From: an uncultured Clostridia bacterium
GTDB taxonomy: Bacteria > Bacillota > Clostridia > TANB77 > CAG-508
Direction of reading: 5' to 3'
NCBI GenBank assembly: GCA_948934525.1
Contig: CAQZSK010000022.1
Coordinates: 1-16,393, forward strand
DNA length: 16,393 nucleotides
How positions within the stretch are numbered: position 1 is the stretch's first letter; each line of letters starts with the position of its first letter. A program made the position numbers and the translations under genes. This document shows positions 13,982 through 16,393 of the stretch, one piece after another. The notes below the pieces were generated by a model. The model was given only the letters and a program-made list of their open reading frames with translations. It did not search any database and was not told the DNA's origin.

Positions 13982-15262
13982 TTATAAATATAAAGCTGTA
14001 CGAAAGCTAATAGCAGTACGACTATCATCTGGAGTATAATAGTAACGAACAGATGCTGTAAAACCACTTCCAATATGGTCATAACTACCGCCACGAATAA
14101 CTCTGCTATCACTTTCATAAGCTTCCATGGTATATTCATACACATTCCCAGCCATATCATAGATATGCTTTTGTTGGTAAGCTGTATTGCTTCCTGTCGT
14201 TGCAATACTTTTTGTATAATTTCCCATTCCTGTACTATCTTTCACATATCCTGTTGCATTTCCACTTTCATAATTGGAATCAATAAAATTAAGTGCTGCA
14301 TCCCATTGTACTCCATAGCACAAAGTACTAGTTACTTTATGAATTGTATCACTTGCTGGATACATACCCCTTGCAACTTTTACTGCTCCATTTGCATTAT
14401 CATTTCCTGATAAATTATCTGATGCTTCTACTGCTGAAGTTCCACCCCATGCAATATAATTCCATACTCCTACTCCTCTTTGACTTACTGGTTTTACACT
14501 TCCATCTTGTGTTTGCTTATTTGTATCATTGGTTATTGTAGAAGTTGTTGTTCCTGCTATTCCAGCTTCAAAGCGAGCAATAAAAAATCCTTTGTTATCT
14601 TTTACACTTTTATACATTGCTATACTCTCCGCTGTTCCTGCTACACTGTTAGCTGCATTTGGTTTACCAGGAGAGCCAGCATTTGTTGTATCTCCTGCTT
14701 CTCTAGATGGATTATTTGCTTGGCTCAATCTTGTTTGTAAATTGCCACTTGCATATCCTTCTATTAAATGAAACTTATTATAATCTGGTACAGGTATCCA
14801 TACAAATTGGTTACCATGTTTACTATTATCTAAATCATCTCCTGCTACATCTGAAATAACAAGTCCATTTTTTACTGTATTTTTATCCTCTGGATTATCC
14901 TTACTATCTTCTACCACACAAAATCCACCTGGAATTGGTGCTTTGTCCCCATTTTCATCTGTATATTCTTCTTTATCTGTCTTTACTAATTCCCCTTTTT
15001 GTAATTTATCTGGTGTTGGTGGATTTATTTCTCCGCCACCTGTTCCATTATTGTATTCTTCTTTTAATAAATTTGCTAATTCTCCTATTTCATTTTGTTC
15101 TTTTTGAATAGCATCTTCTGTTTTATTCTTTGCTTCTTGCGCCTTTTTTATTATGCTATTATCTCCCATTACATAAGTAATTGTAATACCTGCTAATATT
15201 AAAAGTACAACAATGGTTACCACTAAAGCAACAAGAGTTATTCCGTTTATTCTTCCTATCAT
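13982..15262 (-). CDS. pilin-like leader fused to FGE-fold (C-type lectin-like) surface protein
   Basis: A 426-residue exported protein. Residues 1-28 have a type IV pilin-like leader: a short basic head, NG-ITLVALVV and a hydrophobic helix to residue 28. The usual Glu at position +5 after the cleavage Gly is replaced by Ala. A charged helix (about 35-70) and a Gly/Pro linker follow. From about 150 on it matches the FGE-sulfatase fold: GNQFVWIPV, GFFIARFEAG, ARGMYPASD, WDAALNFID, YDMAGNVYEYTMEAY (about 368-382), IRGGSYDHIGSG and a terminal ISFRTALYL. This fold is a known scaffold for variable binding surfaces. The predicted start has a modest AAGG. A better start with AAGGAG lies at 15323 but reads into a different frame (see the leader feature). 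The C-terminal block uses AT-rich codons here, unlike the paralogue at 15582. Confidence 0.8.
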   Translation of the reverse strand: MIGRINGITLVALVVTIVVLLILAGITITYVMGDNSIIKKAQEAKNKTEDAIQKEQNEIGELANLLKEEYNNGTGGGEINPPTPDKLQKGELVKTDKEEYTDENGDKAPIPGGFCVVEDSKDNPEDKNTVKNGLVISDVAGDDLDNSKHGNQFVWIPVPDYNKFHLIEGYASGNLQTRLSQANNPSREAGDTTNAGSPGKPNAANSVAGTAESIAMYKSVKDNKGFFIARFEAGIAGTTTSTITNDTNKQTQDGSVKPVSQRGVGVWNYIAWGGTSAVEASDNLSGNDNANGAVKVARGMYPASDTIHKVTSTLCYGVQWDAALNFIDSNYESGNATGYVKDSTGMGNYTKSIATTGSNTAYQQKHIYDMAGNVYEYTMEAYESDSRVIRGGSYDHIGSGFTASVRYYYTPDDSRTAISFRTALYL

Positions 15263-15323
15263 GTGTTACCTTACACTTTTTGTTATTTTCTTGTTTCAAT
15301 ATTTCTTCTTTCATCTTTTTCAT
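15246..15323 (-). other. 26-codon leader fragment in the wrong frame for the FGE gene
   Basis: The ATG at 15323-15321 has AAGGAG five bases upstream, the best start near this gene. It encodes 26 residues beginning MKKMKEEILKQENNKK and ending DRKNK, a typical long basic leader. If the single C at 15245 were absent, the next codons would read GITLVALVV in the FGE protein's frame, making the classic K-G-ITL prepilin junction. As written, the frame runs on to a stop 27 codons later. The window therefore shows either a frameshifted gene or a peptide coupled to internal initiation at 15262. Confidence 0.6.
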
Positions 15324-15418
15324 TTTCACTCCTTCTTCTTATGTATATTCTTTACCCTTTTCATCGTCTTATTCATTATTTTTACGAATTCTATTTGGAT
15401 ATTTCCGAATATAGATTT

Positions 15419-15447
15419 ATTTTAATATTAGCGCTATTTAAAGTTAA
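15419..15447 (-). promoter_or_regulatory. possible promoter of the first FGE-fold gene
   Basis: TTAACT (15442-15447) and TAAAAT (15419-15424) on the minus strand have a 17-base spacer, about 95 bases upstream of the ATG at 15323. It is only a moderate match to consensus. The rest of the 15263-15581 gap holds the leader fragment and a terminator; nothing else was recognised. Confidence 0.4.
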
Positions 15448-15491
15448 TACTTTTTCTGTTTTTTATAAGGAACTTTATATTTATTTTATAT

Positions 15492-15533
15492 AAAAAACTT
15501 CCCTATGATGTTTTTATCATAAAGAAGTTTTTC
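15492..15533 (-). terminator. terminator after the second FGE-fold gene
   Basis: A 9-base stem, AAAAACTTC (15493-15501) with GAAGTTTTT (15524-15532), has a further inner pairing ATGAT/ATCAT. On the minus strand it is followed by TTTTTTATAT. It lies about 50 bases after the stop at 15582 and separates the two tandem FGE genes. Confidence 0.75.
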
Positions 15534-15581
15534 TTCAATATATCTTCAAATTACATAAAATATTGTACATTCCCATCAATC

Positions 15582-16393
15582 TTACTTTACATAAATAAGT
15601 GGGCGAAAGGAAATGAAGGTACGGCTGATCGTCACGGTAGTGTCGCCGCGGAGAGCCGTGTAATTGCCGCTGTCGTAGTAAACACCACCCCTAAAAACGC
15701 AAGGGAGACTATCACTACTAACCATGTAAGTCGAGTGTTCTGTACTCCACTCCAAGCAATTGGAAGCCATATCATGGATATTACATACTTTATCTCCTGC
15801 TTTTCCTGTATTTAACTTGCTTGAATTAACTGAAGTTTTATTTGCATACTTTGTATTTCCAGAATATTTCTGAATAAATACAATTGCTGTATCCCAGCTA
15901 TAACTATTGATCAAATCACTTTCTATATAATTACTACTATACATTCCTCGAGCTTTCGTTGCTGCACTTTGCTGCGTTATATCTGTCCATGGACTCTTGT
16001 TTACCTGTGTGTCCACTTTTCCATCACTACCCTGACTTGCCTCATATCTTCCTAAATAATATCCTCCATTTGCATTTGTTTTGCTTGCGAAATTACCTAA
16101 ATTTTTAGCTGCTGTATTTCCTGAGTTACTGGTTAATTCTTGATGATAACTCTCTATTGTTACTGTACTCGAATAATTAGTCGCATTTTGTTTTAATGTT
16201 AGTGTTCCATTTGTCGTATTAAAAGTATATCTTCCAAGTGTTATTGTCGTTGTAGTTCCATCTTTATTCTTTATGGTTCCTACTGGTATCCATACAAATT
16301 GGTTGCCTTCATTATCTTCTATTACAATTCCATCTTGCACTGTTGGTTTATGATTTGCATCATAGTTATATGTTACATCTCCTGTTCCATTTG
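15582..16393 (-). CDS. FGE-fold surface protein with a variable-region-like C-terminus, partial
   Basis: 269 residues are visible; the frame is still open at the window edge, so the N-terminus is missing (a GTG at 16340 is internal). The FGE-fold motifs appear in order: GNQFVWIPVGTI, GGYYLGRYEAS, SPWTDITQQSAATKARGMYS, INSYSWDTAIVFIQKY, NIHDMASNCLEWSTEH, then CVFRGGVYYDSGN and terminal ISFRPLIYVK. The same layout occurs in the neighbour at 13982, so the two are tandem paralogues; that one has a pilin-like leader and this one may too. The stretch after FRGG has markedly different codon use (see the separate entry). Probably an exported binding protein with a C-type lectin-like surface. Target unknown. 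Confidence 0.85.
   Translation of the reverse strand, partial: NGTGDVTYNYDANHKPTVQDGIVIEDNEGNQFVWIPVGTIKNKDGTTTTITLGRYTFNTTNGTLTLKQNATNYSSTVTIESYHQELTSNSGNTAAKNLGNFASKTNANGGYYLGRYEASQGSDGKVDTQVNKSPWTDITQQSAATKARGMYSSNYIESDLINSYSWDTAIVFIQKYSGNTKYANKTSVNSSKLNTGKAGDKVCNIHDMASNCLEWSTEHSTYMVSSDSLPCVFRGGVYYDSGNYTALRGDTTVTISRTFISFRPLIYVK
15603..15692 (-). other. candidate DGR variable region at the 3' end of the second FGE gene
   Basis: From the Val codon after FRGG (15683) to the Arg codon of ISFR (15603), 17 of 27 codons end in C, 3 in G and none in A, in a gene that elsewhere prefers A and T. TAC, GAC, AGC, GGC, CGC, CTC, ATC and TTC are what random substitution of the two adenines in AAC template codons yields. 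The block sits just before the conserved ISFR anchor and the stop, the standard place of a DGR variable region. No template or reverse transcriptase is in the window. Confidence 0.65.

Noticed and set aside
14075..14771. Several plus-strand frames opposite the first FGE gene
   Set aside because: They overlap a well-supported minus-strand gene, lack ribosome binding sites and have cysteine-rich, low-complexity composition typical of antisense shadows.
1..16393. Reverse transcriptase or accessory gene of a DGR in the window
   Set aside because: No frame contains a YxDD-type motif or reverse-transcriptase layout; all large frames are assigned to other families. The DGR reading therefore depends on genes elsewhere.

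Overview
The window is AT-rich, low-GC Gram-positive DNA, most likely from an uncultured gut-type member of the Clostridia. The evidence is strong AGGAGG-type ribosome binding sites, a spoIIM gene (endospore formation), the endoQ/yqxK - spoIIM - xerD order also known from Bacillus, and a pilin-like leader fused to a formylglycine-generating-enzyme (FGE) fold, which is common in gut Clostridia. I cannot name a species. Almost every gene is on the minus strand; the clear exception is a small XRE repressor at 330-566.

Layout. 1-330: start of a minus-strand membrane protein facing the XRE gene, with three TTAAGG-type palindromes between them. 570-1826: three copies of a ~330-bp minus-strand repeat. 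Each copy is the 3' end of a coding sequence (56-62 codons ending in VGTGL) with a variable centre, a near-identical noncoding tail and a terminator hairpin (lost in copy 3). Copies 1 and 2 have their own promoter-like sequences. 1828-2535: membrane zinc metallopeptidase. 2692-9550: an apparent operon, in transcription order an ADP-ribosyltransferase-like/coiled-coil protein, miaB, a multi-HTH protein and mutS. 9686-12766: xerD, spoIIM and endoQ. 12959-13746: a two-gene operon of a degenerate HD-like protein and a small protein. 13982-16393: two tandem FGE-fold surface-protein genes, the second cut by the window edge.

The most interesting signal is diversification of protein ends. The second FGE-fold gene ends in a short GC-rich block in which 17 of 27 codons end in C, unlike the rest of the gene. 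This is the signature expected of the variable region of a diversity-generating retroelement (DGR). The three repeats at 570-1826 differ from each other mainly inside their coding centre, and copies 2 and 3 differ largely by A in copy 2 against G in copy 3 in Asn/Ser codons. Copy 2 is therefore template-like or an unmutated variant. No reverse transcriptase is encoded in the window, so any DGR machinery would act in trans, or the cassettes serve recombination instead.

Three genes (the multi-HTH gene, the ADP-ribosyltransferase-like gene and the first FGE gene's leader) each carry what looks like one extra base. Their intact forms can be reconstructed. The recurrence suggests either assembly errors or real decay or phase switching.
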